From positions 1 to 30,939 of IMG/VR virus record IMGVR_UViG_3300025086_000139: DNA of 30,939 nucleotides; one strand, given 5' to 3'. This DNA is from a virus. A model generated the notes under the pieces. The model saw only the letters and a program-made list of their open reading frames with translations. It had not been told where the DNA came from and ran no database searches. The position numbers and the translations under genes are program-made. Below, one piece after another: positions 16,952 through 25,052 of this stretch (the first letter of the stretch is position 1; each line of letters opens with the position of its first letter).

Positions 16952-17832
16952 CAGAACCAACTCTCCGTGTTAGCAGCATCACATATACCAAAGAAACTGC
17001 AATTTGAACAGGTCTTTGCGAAATACTTCGTTGGGAATATACCCGTTTCGTATGAGTGAATCAATTGTGCAATACCCTTCTTCACTGCCGTTATGCTACT
17101 TTTCTTGACTTCCTCAACATAGATGTAGTTAGCCGCAGGATAGTACCAACCCCAATGAGAGATAGGTATCTCAGGGTCTAATCCCCATTCTCTCAACTTC
17201 TCATCGGGTGTATTCTCAAAGAGAATCTTGTAGAAGGCCATCTCCTTACGCATCATAGTAGTCTTCCAATCCTTCCAACCACCAGTCTTTAATTCCATAG
17301 GAATGTATCTTTCCCCTTCTTTGAACATACGGTCAATGATACCTTGAAGATGAACAACATAATCTTGCTTTAACGGATACTTTGAATTCTCATCCTTGTT
17401 GATTACAATCTTCGCATCTAACATTATCTCATTGATAACTGGAACAAAGTCTTCAATTGTTCCTTCATCTCTTGCTTCTATGAATCTGTTCGCCTCAAAG
17501 ATAGACATTGCCTCATACATCTCATCATAGTCATCTATGGGATGAAGTTCCATACAGTAATTAACAAGTTCTTCGTAAGACATGTCCTCTGCTTTCTTTA
17601 CATCGAAAGTATTGAAGAAGTCCTCTCTTGCATTGTGTATGATACTTCCCTTAATCATGACCTCAGTTGTTTCTATTGGCATTCTTTCCTTATATTGAAA
17701 CTCATACCTCTTAGGACACCACTGGAAAGAACCAAGCGATGACTTGGATATCTTCAATATAGGATACTCTTCATCCCCGTAATACTCAGGTTGCCATTGA
17801 TATGTGTATTCATTTGTATTGCTTTGTCTCAT
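16951..17832 (-). CDS. Cas4/RecB-like PD-(D/E)XK nuclease with iron-sulphur cysteines
   Basis: 293 residues from an ATG overlapping the polymerase stop (TAATG), with GGAGG nine bases upstream. Motifs in order: SSLGSFQWCPKRYEF (first cluster Cys, C39), GSIIHNARE (H66), LQGIIDRMF (D167), YIPMELKTGG (E180, K182), and CSNCSFFGIC (C275, C278, C284). This is the Cas4/AddB arrangement, with one N-terminal and three C-terminal cysteines holding a 4Fe-4S cluster. No cas genes or CRISPR array are nearby, so a CRISPR role is unlikely here. It is more likely a replication or recombination exonuclease. The C terminus ends ESWF, faintly like a PCNA-binding tail. Confidence 0.87.
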   Translation of the reverse strand: MRQSNTNEYTYQWQPEYYGDEEYPILKISKSSLGSFQWCPKRYEFQYKERMPIETTEVMIKGSIIHNAREDFFNTFDVKKAEDMSYEELVNYCMELHPIDDYDEMYEAMSIFEANRFIEARDEGTIEDFVPVINEIMLDAKIVINKDENSKYPLKQDYVVHLQGIIDRMFKEGERYIPMELKTGGWKDWKTTMMRKEMAFYKILFENTPDEKLREWGLDPEIPISHWGWYYPAANYIYVEEVKKSSITAVKKGIAQLIHSYETGIFPTKYFAKTCSNCSFFGICDAANTESWF

Positions 17833-18713
17833 TAAAACCATTCCTCCAACGTTTTTTGTCTACTATCCACTGATATCTTCCTGATATCCCAACCCATCGC
17901 TCGATAGATTGGTTCTGCTTTTTTAATAACTGATTCAGAATAGTGTGACCAGTCAGGCTCGTAATCGTAGAAGTCATCTTCTACTAGCAAGGACACATAC
18001 GTTGCTTTAACGTTCTGTCCAGTTATTGGATTGTAGAATGTTTCTTTGCTGCTTATTTTTAGATACAAGTATGTATCAGTTATCTCCTCATAGCCTTTGG
18101 AATGGCTGAACAGTACACCTGCTATACCTGAACCAACAGTAGGTCTCTTACCCTTTGTTGTTGTGAAGTTCAAGTTATTTGCTGCACAACATGGCTTCTC
18201 CATCAAACTGAACATAGAATTTCTCCTACGACAGTTCTTACAGTCAACCATGAACCTCTCTTCACGGTATCTACTTCTCTGAAGTATGTCTGATAGAGGA
18301 ATCTCACCTCTGAGAACTTGATTATACATATCTTTCAGATATTTTGTCACTTCTTCTTCAGATTTACCTTCTACCCACATGTTTAGCACTGAAAGTTGAA
18401 CATCTTTGGCTAATTTAGTCAAGGAAACCCTCTTTGCAGTGAATCCAGTCATAACAAACTCCTCTTTATCGAGAAATTCACCGTCTTTCCATGTAATCAG
18501 ACCTGCATTTCTGTTTTTTGTTGCTCCAACACCCAAAGTTCTGAAGTATTTCTCAAACTCTAGTGTTACGGGATGCTCTTCTAGTCCCATAACGTTAGGA
18601 AATGACTTTCTAACGTGTTCATTCAGTATTTTTAGGGTCTTTTCAGCAGTTTCGATGCTGTTGTCCTCAATATCAACGTAAATTGAGTCAGTATGACCAT
18701 AAACCACCTTCAT
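17832..18713 (-). CDS. polB: Family B DNA polymerase, C-terminal fragment (motif C to PIP box)
   Basis: 293 residues starting MKVVYGHTDS. This is polymerase motif C (usually YGDTDS), with His in place of the first Asp (H7) and the key second Asp (D9) kept. The rest is palm end and thumb, including a FTAKRVSLTKLAKDVQ region. A Cys-rich insertion (CKNCRRRN...KPCCAA) lies about halfway. The last residues, SRQKTLEEWF, are a textbook C-terminal PIP box for binding the sliding clamp. I reject a longer GTG start 99 bases upstream: the ATG here overlaps the preceding micro-gene stop (ATGA) and has GGAG eight bases before it. Joined with the N-terminal fragment it makes about 847 residues, normal for an archaeal PolB, with almost nothing missing at the break. 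Confidence 0.88.
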   Translation of the reverse strand: MKVVYGHTDSIYVDIEDNSIETAEKTLKILNEHVRKSFPNVMGLEEHPVTLEFEKYFRTLGVGATKNRNAGLITWKDGEFLDKEEFVMTGFTAKRVSLTKLAKDVQLSVLNMWVEGKSEEEVTKYLKDMYNQVLRGEIPLSDILQRSRYREERFMVDCKNCRRRNSMFSLMEKPCCAANNLNFTTTKGKRPTVGSGIAGVLFSHSKGYEEITDTYLYLKISSKETFYNPITGQNVKATYVSLLVEDDFYDYEPDWSHYSESVIKKAEPIYRAMGWDIRKISVDSRQKTLEEWF

Positions 18714-18826
18714 GCTAACAACTCCACTGCTATAATTGATGCAATAATCACTTTTACAAGACTGAACACTGTCCTTAGTAGTGCAAGTGTTGCAAATCTG
18801 TCCTGTGACCACTTTTCTATACTCAT
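18710..18826 (-). CDS. 38-residue membrane micro-protein between the polymerase halves
   Basis: Begins MSIEKWSQDR and continues as a hydrophobic helix (LVKVIIASIIAVELLA at the end). It overlaps the upstream gene by ATGA and the downstream polymerase fragment by ATGA, giving an uninterrupted coupled chain. A longer reading of the polymerase fragment would hide this gene in another frame. One membrane span is likely. No family is recognised. Confidence comes from the double overlap and the hydrophobic pattern. Confidence 0.55.
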   Translation of the reverse strand: MSIEKWSQDRFATLALLRTVFSLVKVIIASIIAVELLA

Positions 18827-19029
18827 ATTACATTCACATCCTGTAAAAGTGAAAACAAACCGTAAATGAAGATAGAAACGAACAAAACCTTACTTGAAAT
18901 GCTCAAAAACTTCCTTGCATCCTTAAAAATCTGATTCATAGCCTCTTTTCTTAACTCAGACTCTGATTTCTCAGGTTTCTCTTCTTTTTTACTCTTTAAA
19001 AAATCAATATTCGCACTTTTTATTGGCAT
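18823..19029 (-). CDS. 68-residue tail-anchored membrane protein between the polymerase halves
   Basis: The first ~40 residues are highly charged (KSKKEEKPEKSESELRKEA). A hydrophobic C-terminal helix follows (VLFVSIFIYGLFSLL). The topology suggests a soluble helical head anchored by its C terminus. The ATG overlaps the polymerase N-terminal fragment's TAA (TAATG) and the TGA overlaps the next micro-gene (ATGA). No family is recognised. The position inside a split polymerase suggests, without proof, a link between replisome and membrane. Confidence 0.65.
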   Translation of the reverse strand: MPIKSANIDFLKSKKEEKPEKSESELRKEAMNQIFKDARKFLSISSKVLFVSIFIYGLFSLLQDVNVI

Positions 19030-20693
19030 TATAATTCCCTCACTTTGAATGCAGCAGTTCTGATTGCTTCTCTAGCACTAGCAGTTATACTAGCAGCCAA
19101 ATCAACATCAGCCCACCCAAATCCTTGAAATGCAACGATTCCATAGAATGAAGCCATTAATCTCTTGACCGCAAGTTGATTGTTGTTCCACTTAACATAG
19201 TCGGATTTGTTTTTACTTTCTTTCATCATTTTCTTGTATTCGTTTCTTAATACTTTCAGGTCTAGAACTGCTTGTGGTAGTAGACCTAGTTTGTCTGTCT
19301 TGTAATATCTCATATCATAGTCTTCTATATCTGAGAAGTCTTTTGGTGTTTTTATGTTCACCCCAAACTCAGTTGGTTCAGTAGACTTAGTTTCCCAAGA
19401 TATATTCCTAGCAATCATCATACTTGGATATAGACCTGCGAAATCAAATGCTGCAACTCCCAAGTGAAGACCATTTGTAGCCTCACTGAGAGGGTCATAG
19501 ACCATCGCACCATCGTAGTCTACCCTGTCACCTTTCATGCCCGTAGGGGCTTTCCAAGAGGCATTACGCATGAAGTATATTCCACCCATGTTAGAGGCGT
19601 AGAAACATGCATCGAATGGTGCAATCAGCAAACGTTGTAACGATAGTATCGCTTCAGTTGTAAAGTTCTCATCATCTATCCTCTTGATTAACTCAACGTC
19701 TTTCAAAGCATACTCTAGATAGGTTTCAGTGTCTTCTTGCCAGCCTCTCCTGAAGAACTCGTTCTTATCAGGAAACTTATCGCTGACTAACTTCTTCTCA
19801 CCTAGAACACTCTCAGATACATAGTCTAGAGATAGTGAAGGAAGTGTTCCCCTCTGTGCATCATTCCATTGTCTCTCAAAGGCTAGGTCTAATGGTACGC
19901 ATATTCTACCTTTGATTGGTTGATTGATAGGGCTATACCCATCAATACCATACTTACCATAAGACAGTTTAACTTTAGACTCAGATAAGGAAAAAGATAC
20001 ACCATCCACTTCCATACAAGGAGATAGTATTCTTGGGTCTATCTCATTTTCATGTAGTCTCTCAATCAACTTAGGTAGGTCGAACTTCCAACCGAACCAA
20101 GAGATTAGCATGTCAGGGTCTTTCTCCCTAATCATTAGAACAAACTCCTCAAGCATTTCCTTCTCCGTTCCCGAATCAGGTTGCCAAGTAAGAGTGTGAT
20201 ACTCATCATCAAAGTTATCGTAGACAACAATGGCCGTGATAGCACCATCATGTTCACCACCTTGCATCCACTCCATGTCCCAATACCACTTACGCATATC
20301 ATACTCAGGAAGTTCATTCATCATGTCAACGGCATATCTGTAATGGTGTCTGACATCTGCTTCGTATGTTCTATCTCCTCTATCATGGAAGAAAGCCTTC
20401 ACCTTATTCATGTACTTGCTATGGCTAGGTGTCCAAGTTACTTTTACGAGTTCTCTACCCTGAAGATTCTTCCAACCTCCTTGATGATACTCAAGACTCA
20501 TACTGAATGAAGCATTTCTCTTACTCCTAGTTTCTTTGATGTAGATAGTATCGCCGTCAAGTTTTACAGAACGTGCGTTTCTCTCAACAAAGAAGTGGGG
20601 TTGGAAGTCGTAGAAAGAAACTAACTCTTCTCTACGCTTACCATCCTCACGCCATCTAAGACATATACCTGCATTCGTATTCGTAATTATCAT
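19029..20693 (-). CDS. polB: Family B DNA polymerase, N-terminal fragment (exonuclease and motifs A, B)
   Basis: 554 residues. Proofreading domain: Exo I WYWDMEWM (D139, E141), Exo II SWFGWKFDLP (D205, but Phe at 200 where Asn is usual), Exo III YALKDVE (Y328, D332). Polymerase domain: motif A AFDFAGLYPSMM (D417) and motif B KRLMASFYG (K510, Y517; Ala514 where Asn is usual). The frame stops at residue 554, about 36 residues after motif B, exactly before motif C should appear. Motif C opens a separate gene 316 bases downstream. Split PolB enzymes are known in Methanothermobacter and Nanoarchaeum. The start follows the clamp gene, with AAGGTGAT upstream. It should be active only when joined with the C-terminal fragment. 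Confidence 0.92.
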   Translation of the reverse strand: MIITNTNAGICLRWREDGKRREELVSFYDFQPHFFVERNARSVKLDGDTIYIKETRSKRNASFSMSLEYHQGGWKNLQGRELVKVTWTPSHSKYMNKVKAFFHDRGDRTYEADVRHHYRYAVDMMNELPEYDMRKWYWDMEWMQGGEHDGAITAIVVYDNFDDEYHTLTWQPDSGTEKEMLEEFVLMIREKDPDMLISWFGWKFDLPKLIERLHENEIDPRILSPCMEVDGVSFSLSESKVKLSYGKYGIDGYSPINQPIKGRICVPLDLAFERQWNDAQRGTLPSLSLDYVSESVLGEKKLVSDKFPDKNEFFRRGWQEDTETYLEYALKDVELIKRIDDENFTTEAILSLQRLLIAPFDACFYASNMGGIYFMRNASWKAPTGMKGDRVDYDGAMVYDPLSEATNGLHLGVAAFDFAGLYPSMMIARNISWETKSTEPTEFGVNIKTPKDFSDIEDYDMRYYKTDKLGLLPQAVLDLKVLRNEYKKMMKESKNKSDYVKWNNNQLAVKRLMASFYGIVAFQGFGWADVDLAASITASAREAIRTAAFKVREL

Positions 20694-20697
20694 ATTA

Positions 20698-21453
20698 TCA
20701 CCTTGCTATGTATGGGGCTTTAATCAGCACCCTATCTTCTGCTTTCCAAACAATAGGAGACTCATCCTTCAAGAATATCTTGACCTCTGTGTTCTTAGGA
20801 AAGAACTTGTGAAACTGTCCAGTAACCTCGACAGTAGAGGGGTCTCCACTTATGTCAGTAGTTGCAACAGTCGTTACCACCTTATCAGTGATAGACTTCT
20901 CACTACTCATTGTGAATGTCTCATCAACATTGAAGTGATACCTTGCATTGTTAATCACATCACATCTCTTCACGGCATCAGTTAGATTATCTGAGTTAGT
21001 TGTTATCACTGTCTCAAACTCAACACTACCAAACATGGGATTGTTTTCATCTATCTCATAACCTTGAAGTCTCGCAATCATTGCGGTACTAGGATGAGAT
21101 ACAACAAGAGGAAGTGAGGCAGTGCTACTGCCATCACTAACCTTGACGTAATCTCCAATCTCGATTAGAACCGTTTCATTGAAGGTCTTAAGATACTTCA
21201 GAGTCTTTTCTATCTCTATCGTTACTAGACCTACATCCTGTTTCTCAGAAGTCAGAGTCTCTATTGTTAGACCACAGACAGTTGTGTTATCTGCATTATA
21301 CAATGTTATTGTTGAGTTGTCACAATCTAGTTCTAGCATTGCATAGTCAGAAACTTGACTGTTCTTTGCATTGTCTCCATTGTGATATTTCCCTTTCATC
21401 TGTATATCTATTAACGCATCAGATAGCGTTTTTGTATTCATTCGTATTCTCAT
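20698..21453 (-). CDS. PCNA-like DNA sliding clamp
   Basis: 251 residues, the usual length of archaeal or eukaryotic PCNA (about 245-260). The N terminus has KTLSDALIDI where PCNA has its first helix. The C terminus (VKIFLKDESPIVWKAEDRVLIKAPYIAR) follows the PCNA ending: a strand, the Pl.w segment, and a final AP. The middle is divergent. It would encircle DNA as a ring and tether the polymerase, whose C terminus carries a PIP box. It lies directly upstream of the polymerase, with four bases between them. The start has GAGGAATAAAT before the ATG. A divergent trimer-forming clamp is the best reading. Confidence 0.8.
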   Translation of the reverse strand: MRIRMNTKTLSDALIDIQMKGKYHNGDNAKNSQVSDYAMLELDCDNSTITLYNADNTTVCGLTIETLTSEKQDVGLVTIEIEKTLKYLKTFNETVLIEIGDYVKVSDGSSTASLPLVVSHPSTAMIARLQGYEIDENNPMFGSVEFETVITTNSDNLTDAVKRCDVINNARYHFNVDETFTMSSEKSITDKVVTTVATTDISGDPSTVEVTGQFHKFFPKNTEVKIFLKDESPIVWKAEDRVLIKAPYIAR

Positions 21454-21466
21454 ATTTATTCCTCAT

Positions 21467-22330
21467 TCAAAGTTCACCTGCTTTAATCTCAGGGAAACCA
21501 TTCCAATCTACCTTGCCATCATCGATGGTCAAGACCTTCAATCTCTTACCAATCATCTCAGGCTTCCTAGCACTTGCTTCAACCATAGCGTTGAAGGTTG
21601 CACCGTTCTTCCTGATGTCTCTAGACATCCTTACTGTTGCAGTAAAGATATCTTCAGTTGAAGAATGCCAGTTAGCCTCAACACCAATAGGGTTTGGATT
21701 ACCAGCATACTTGTCCTTAGAGTGTGCAATCACAATTCTGTGACATGGCATCTCTAGTATCTGCTTATGCAAGAAGTTCTTGTAAGGAGTGTTTCTGTCA
21801 CCCCAAACATACGGCGGTTGCTTGATAACTGTATCAGCATCCATACCATGCTTCTCACGCATCTTAGTCTCACATACATCTGTCAGGAGTTTGTCTGCTC
21901 CATCTACGATGACTGCCTTCAACTTGTCTTCCTCTAGTATCTCTAGAGCCATTTGATAGAATGCTCTCGCATTATCCATAGTCTCATCGAAGTCAACTAG
22001 ACTTCCATCTTTCCTAACTATCGGGTTGTATACTATCAGGTTCTCTATGTTTCCATAGTGATTCCTCTTTACATCTATTGCTCTGTTATCAAAGTCAAAC
22101 ACTAGAACTTTCATATCGTTCTTGATGTCTTCTTCCGTCAACAAATCCATAGCCGTTGCCGACTTAGCAGACTTGGGTTCTCCCCAAATACCAAGACACA
22201 GGAATGACTTGTTGTTATCCTGTGCTTGCTTTATCTGCTCAAGCATGGCCTTCTTGCGAAGAGCATACTTACCCTTATCAGATTCTTTCGTTTGCACTGC
22301 CTTTGTTTTATCGTTGTTTGTCCAACTCAT
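21467..22330 (-). CDS. RecA-like P-loop ATPase, Sak4/RadA-related recombination protein candidate
   Basis: 287 residues from an ATG within the end of the previous gene; ATGs 12 and 24 bases further upstream are possible. Walker A is GEPKSAKSA (residues 50-58), where Ala replaces the usual Gly before the Lys. Walker B is LKAVIVDGADKL (D143). A following stretch, CHRIVIAHSKDK, resembles the third RecA core strand. Phage ATPases of this compact type (Sak4, AAA_24) help strand annealing and recombination. Its neighbours are the clamp and an SSB candidate, which fits. Whether it anneals, recombines or loads a helicase is open. Confidence 0.65.
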   Translation of the reverse strand: MSWTNNDKTKAVQTKESDKGKYALRKKAMLEQIKQAQDNNKSFLCLGIWGEPKSAKSATAMDLLTEEDIKNDMKVLVFDFDNRAIDVKRNHYGNIENLIVYNPIVRKDGSLVDFDETMDNARAFYQMALEILEEDKLKAVIVDGADKLLTDVCETKMREKHGMDADTVIKQPPYVWGDRNTPYKNFLHKQILEMPCHRIVIAHSKDKYAGNPNPIGVEANWHSSTEDIFTATVRMSRDIRKNGATFNAMVEASARKPEMIGKRLKVLTIDDGKVDWNGFPEIKAGEL

Positions 22331-22580
22331 ATCTATCACCATTCTTATATTCATCAGGATTAAATGAAATCCCTTTCCATTGTTTTAGTAGTTCATTAAG
22401 TTCTACAAGAGACAATTTAACTCTTACATCTTTGGATTCAAAGTGAAACTTTGTCCAATAGTCACCCGTATCAGGGTTGTACTTCCAAGTTAGGAAGTCT
22501 ACGCTATCCATGCGAAAAGCAAAACTTCTCCCATGAATAACGAGACCTCCATTGGAATCAGTAACCATACTGTATTCCAT
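22308..22580 (-). CDS. Hypothetical protein, 90 residues
   Basis: The chosen ATG has GAGGTG six to seven bases upstream; an in-frame GTG nine bases earlier sits inside that site. The sequence alternates short strands (GGLVIHGRSFAF, YWTKFHFESKDVRVKLS) with a C-terminal helix (LVELNELLKQWKG). No family is recognised. It lies between an SSB candidate and a RecA-like ATPase, and its 3' end overlaps the ATPase gene by 23 bases. A role in recombination or replication is only positional inference. Confidence 0.6.
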   Translation of the reverse strand: MEYSMVTDSNGGLVIHGRSFAFRMDSVDFLTWKYNPDTGDYWTKFHFESKDVRVKLSLVELNELLKQWKGISFNPDEYKNGDRYELDKQR

Positions 22581-22590
22581 TACGAACACC

Positions 22591-23808
22591 TCAGTCGAAG
22601 AACCAATCTTCGTCTTCTTCTACGACATCAATCTGCTCAGGACTTCCGCCACGATTGCTCACGACATACAGACCTGAAACGTTGATACTTGTTGGGTTCT
22701 CAGCAGACTGAGAAGTTCTACCCACTACGATTATCGAAGAACCGATACCGAAGTTGATGTCTACGTTCTCAGGTATCCAGCAGGTTGTGCCACTGAAACC
22801 ATCTCCATCCCAATCAATCTCTGTATTGAAGTCATCCAAGTTAACAATCCTGTTACCATTGCTGGTTGCTCTCATGTTGATACTTGTAACACTACCATCA
22901 GTAAAGACGAATCTATCTGCATAGTTCTTGCTCATAGCAGAAGCATGGTATCTGTCAATGTCTACCAATGGGCTATAATTAGATTCACAGAACTCCATCA
23001 AAGTGTCTTGTATTTCTATCTGAGATACATCTCTGTAAGTCTCAGAGTCAGTAGATAGGTCTGCATTGTATACCAATGAGGTAAGTGTAGTGTCAGTTCC
23101 ACCGCTTATTGCACCTGCTCTGAAAGAGTTAGGTATGCAACTGAAGTGAACAAACTCAAACGTCTTTGGCTCAAAGTGGACACAGGATGTGCCTTTGTAG
23201 GAGAAGTCCCACTTACCCATCTGTCCATCAACTTCACCAACGAATACACCGCTTCTTCGGTATTCTTCCTTTGGTAGTGGTTTACCGTAGTTCTTGTTCC
23301 AGTCACCTTCTCTTGTATCAAGAGGAACAATGAACCTACCTGTATCAACTTCTACGTTGTTATCAGGAAGTTTGCCCATGTGCTTCACAATCTCTTCGCC
23401 ACTTCTCATCATCCTTGCTTCATAACCATCTCCGTCTTCGGTGAAGATAGCAACTCTACCCAAGTTGTATGTCATTTCACTGTCTCTCATATATTCATTC
23501 GTTAGCCTGTCTCTATTCATAGCACCCATATCTCTTGCTTCATTCATCGAGATAAAGAAGCCAAATGCATCTTTGAATAGACCGCCACTGTTGTTAGTGG
23601 TTTGTGGTGAATCTTGTCGCTTCATTGCTGCACGACTATTCACATAGAATGCTTTCCAAAGACCCCTCGCTAGTTGGGGTTCTTCGGTTGCGTTGACGTT
23701 GTTCTTGGAACATATATCCTCAAACCTCGCCATAGCATCCTCTTGGCTCATGCCAAGTATTTCTGCGGCTTTCTCAATATCATTTTTTATTTCATCATTC
23801 ATTTTCAT
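22591..23808 (-). CDS. Candidate single-stranded DNA-binding protein (RPA-like)
   Basis: About 405 residues; ATGs at 23808 and 23802 both follow a strong AAGGAGG, and the second has the better spacing. The N terminus is helical. Residues ~330-390 (INFGIGSSIIVVGRTSQ, INVSGLYVVSNRGG) look like OB-fold strands. The C terminus is acidic with aromatic ends (VVEEDEDWFFD), the kind of tail that SSBs of bacteria and T7-like phages use to recruit partners. A replisome this complete would be expected to have an SSB, and no other gene in the window fits. The call is inference from fold pattern, tail and context. Confidence 0.55.
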   Translation of the reverse strand: MKMNDEIKNDIEKAAEILGMSQEDAMARFEDICSKNNVNATEEPQLARGLWKAFYVNSRAAMKRQDSPQTTNNSGGLFKDAFGFFISMNEARDMGAMNRDRLTNEYMRDSEMTYNLGRVAIFTEDGDGYEARMMRSGEEIVKHMGKLPDNNVEVDTGRFIVPLDTREGDWNKNYGKPLPKEEYRRSGVFVGEVDGQMGKWDFSYKGTSCVHFEPKTFEFVHFSCIPNSFRAGAISGGTDTTLTSLVYNADLSTDSETYRDVSQIEIQDTLMEFCESNYSPLVDIDRYHASAMSKNYADRFVFTDGSVTSINMRATSNGNRIVNLDDFNTEIDWDGDGFSGTTCWIPENVDINFGIGSSIIVVGRTSQSAENPTSINVSGLYVVSNRGGSPEQIDVVEEDEDWFFD

Positions 23809-24049
23809 TTTCCTCCTTTGTTTTCATTTTCTTTCTTTCGTGTTTTATTTCCACTAATCCTTCTGTCAGCATGACTACGCCACACAATATCCAAAAGAAA
23901 TTGGAATCTACGCTGATGTAACCTAGCGTGTTTAGTATAGGCAGTACAATCAGCAATGCACCGCCTAACGCTATTATCTCATACCGAAGTAGTAGATGTT
24001 TGATATCTTCAAAATCCACTACACCGTCTTTGTTCAAATCCATTTTCAT
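23795..24049 (-). CDS. Membrane protein with N-terminal EF-hand/dockerin-like calcium loop
   Basis: 84 residues. The N terminus MDLNKDGVVDFEDI matches the DxNxDGxVxxxD calcium loop of dockerins and EF-hands. Two hydrophobic helices follow (IIALGGALLIVLPILN and FFWILCGVVMLTEGL). The end is a charged tail (EIKHERKKMKTKEENENE). The start has GAGGTATAAAT immediately before the ATG. The next gene begins within its last 14 bases. A two-pass membrane protein with a single calcium loop is unusual in a replication operon. A holin-like or calcium-sensing role would be speculation. Confidence 0.65.
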   Translation of the reverse strand: MKMDLNKDGVVDFEDIKHLLLRYEIIALGGALLIVLPILNTLGYISVDSNFFWILCGVVMLTEGLVEIKHERKKMKTKEENENE

Positions 24050-24063
24050 ATTTATACCTCATT

Positions 24064-24141
24064 TCAAAATCTCCTTTTAGGTGAGTCTAACCATCTCAAT
24101 AATTGTCTTAATACTACTATACCTATCAGGAACTCAATCAT
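24064..24141 (-). CDS. Candidate 25-residue membrane micro-protein
   Basis: Reads MIEFLIGIVVLRQLLRWLDS and ends PKRRF. The ATG overlaps the TGA of the clamp-loader gene (TGATG), and the frame fills an otherwise empty 91-base gap. It has one hydrophobic, partly amphipathic helix and a basic tail. The overlap style matches its neighbours. At this length coding is not proven. Confidence 0.42.
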   Translation of the reverse strand: MIEFLIGIVVLRQLLRWLDSPKRRF

Positions 24142-25052
24142 CAAATCATCTGTCCTATCATCCAAGATGCAAGCAGTTTTGGAGTCATGCTACTACTTCT
24201 CCACTCTGCCTCTCCGACAACCCTAAGCAATTTGAACTTCTTGGTTGCTGGCATATCTGTTTTGATGATTACATCGTGCAAGTTAGTGCATATAGTTCTC
24301 ATGTCTACTGATTCATATAACAAGTCATGCACCTTACCTAAAGAATTTTCATAGTTATTTTCATCAATCATTTGTAATATTTCAGTATAGGGTTCTTGAT
24401 TCTTGTTGATTTGATTCAATATGGAGGACTTACTATAAGTAGCAGCCTGAAGTTCAGTAAGCCCCCGCCTCATATCTCCGTGTAGAGACTCTATGAAGAT
24501 TTCCAAATCATCACTGGAAATGTGACTTATTCCTTCCTTTTCTAGAATATCTGATAGCAACTTATGCATTGTTCTATCCTGCAATCTATTGAATCTGTAA
24601 TTCGCACATCTAGATTGAAGAGGGTGTATTATCCTAAATCTATCATTACATGTAATTAGGAATCTGCAATTGTCTGCATACCTCTCCATGATTCTCTTCA
24701 GTGCGTTTTGAGCATCCTTAGTCATACCATCCATTTCATCAAGAAGTATAATCTTGAATGGAGCATCACCAATCTTCTTGGTTGAAGCAATCTCTTTGAT
24801 TTGATTTCTGACTGTCTCTAGTCTTCTGTCATCTGATGCATTAATCTCAAAGAAGTTGTTATCCACATCTTCCTTGAGCATACCGTTTGCTAATGCAATA
24901 CCAGCAGCAGTCTTACCCACACCTGCTATTCCATAGAGTAGAACATTAGGCATGTTACCTTGTTCTACCCAACTCTCTGCATCAATTGTGAAGTTGTATT
25001 GTCCAACAACCTCACTAAGTTTCTTAGGTCTATATTTTTCTGTCCATAACAT
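24141..25052 (-). CDS. Clamp-loader small subunit (RFC-S)
   Basis: 303 residues. MLWTEKYRPKKLSEVVGQ at the N terminus is the archetypal RFC box. Walker A is GIAGVGKT (residues 41-48). Walker B is ILLDEMD (105-108). The arginine-finger SRC motif is LQSRCANYRF (147-149). An INASDDR stretch also matches RFC. It would open and load the PCNA-like clamp using ATP. I prefer the second ATG at 25052, which has GAGG seven bases upstream; the first, two codons earlier, lies too close to it. The preceding gene is a probable partner subunit. Assignment is firm. Confidence 0.95.
   Translation of the reverse strand: MLWTEKYRPKKLSEVVGQYNFTIDAESWVEQGNMPNVLLYGIAGVGKTAAGIALANGMLKEDVDNNFFEINASDDRRLETVRNQIKEIASTKKIGDAPFKIILLDEMDGMTKDAQNALKRIMERYADNCRFLITCNDRFRIIHPLQSRCANYRFNRLQDRTMHKLLSDILEKEGISHISSDDLEIFIESLHGDMRRGLTELQAATYSKSSILNQINKNQEPYTEILQMIDENNYENSLGKVHDLLYESVDMRTICTNLHDVIIKTDMPATKKFKLLRVVGEAEWRSSSMTPKLLASWMIGQMI

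Noticed and set aside
16951-17832. CRISPR-Cas involvement suggested by the Cas4-like nuclease
   Set aside because: No repeat-spacer array and no other cas gene is visible; Cas4-like nucleases are common as solitary genes in archaeal viruses.
18714-18812. A 33-residue N-terminal extension (GTG start) of the polymerase C-terminal fragment with several Cys residues
   Set aside because: This stretch overlaps a 38-codon membrane-protein frame that joins both neighbours by ATGA; the ATG at 18713 has a good ribosome-binding site and begins directly at motif C. The Cys-rich look is a frame artefact.
17832-20693. Intein or homing endonuclease as the cause of the polymerase split
   Set aside because: The two genes between the halves are short membrane proteins with their own starts and stops; no intein splice-site pattern or endonuclease motif was seen.
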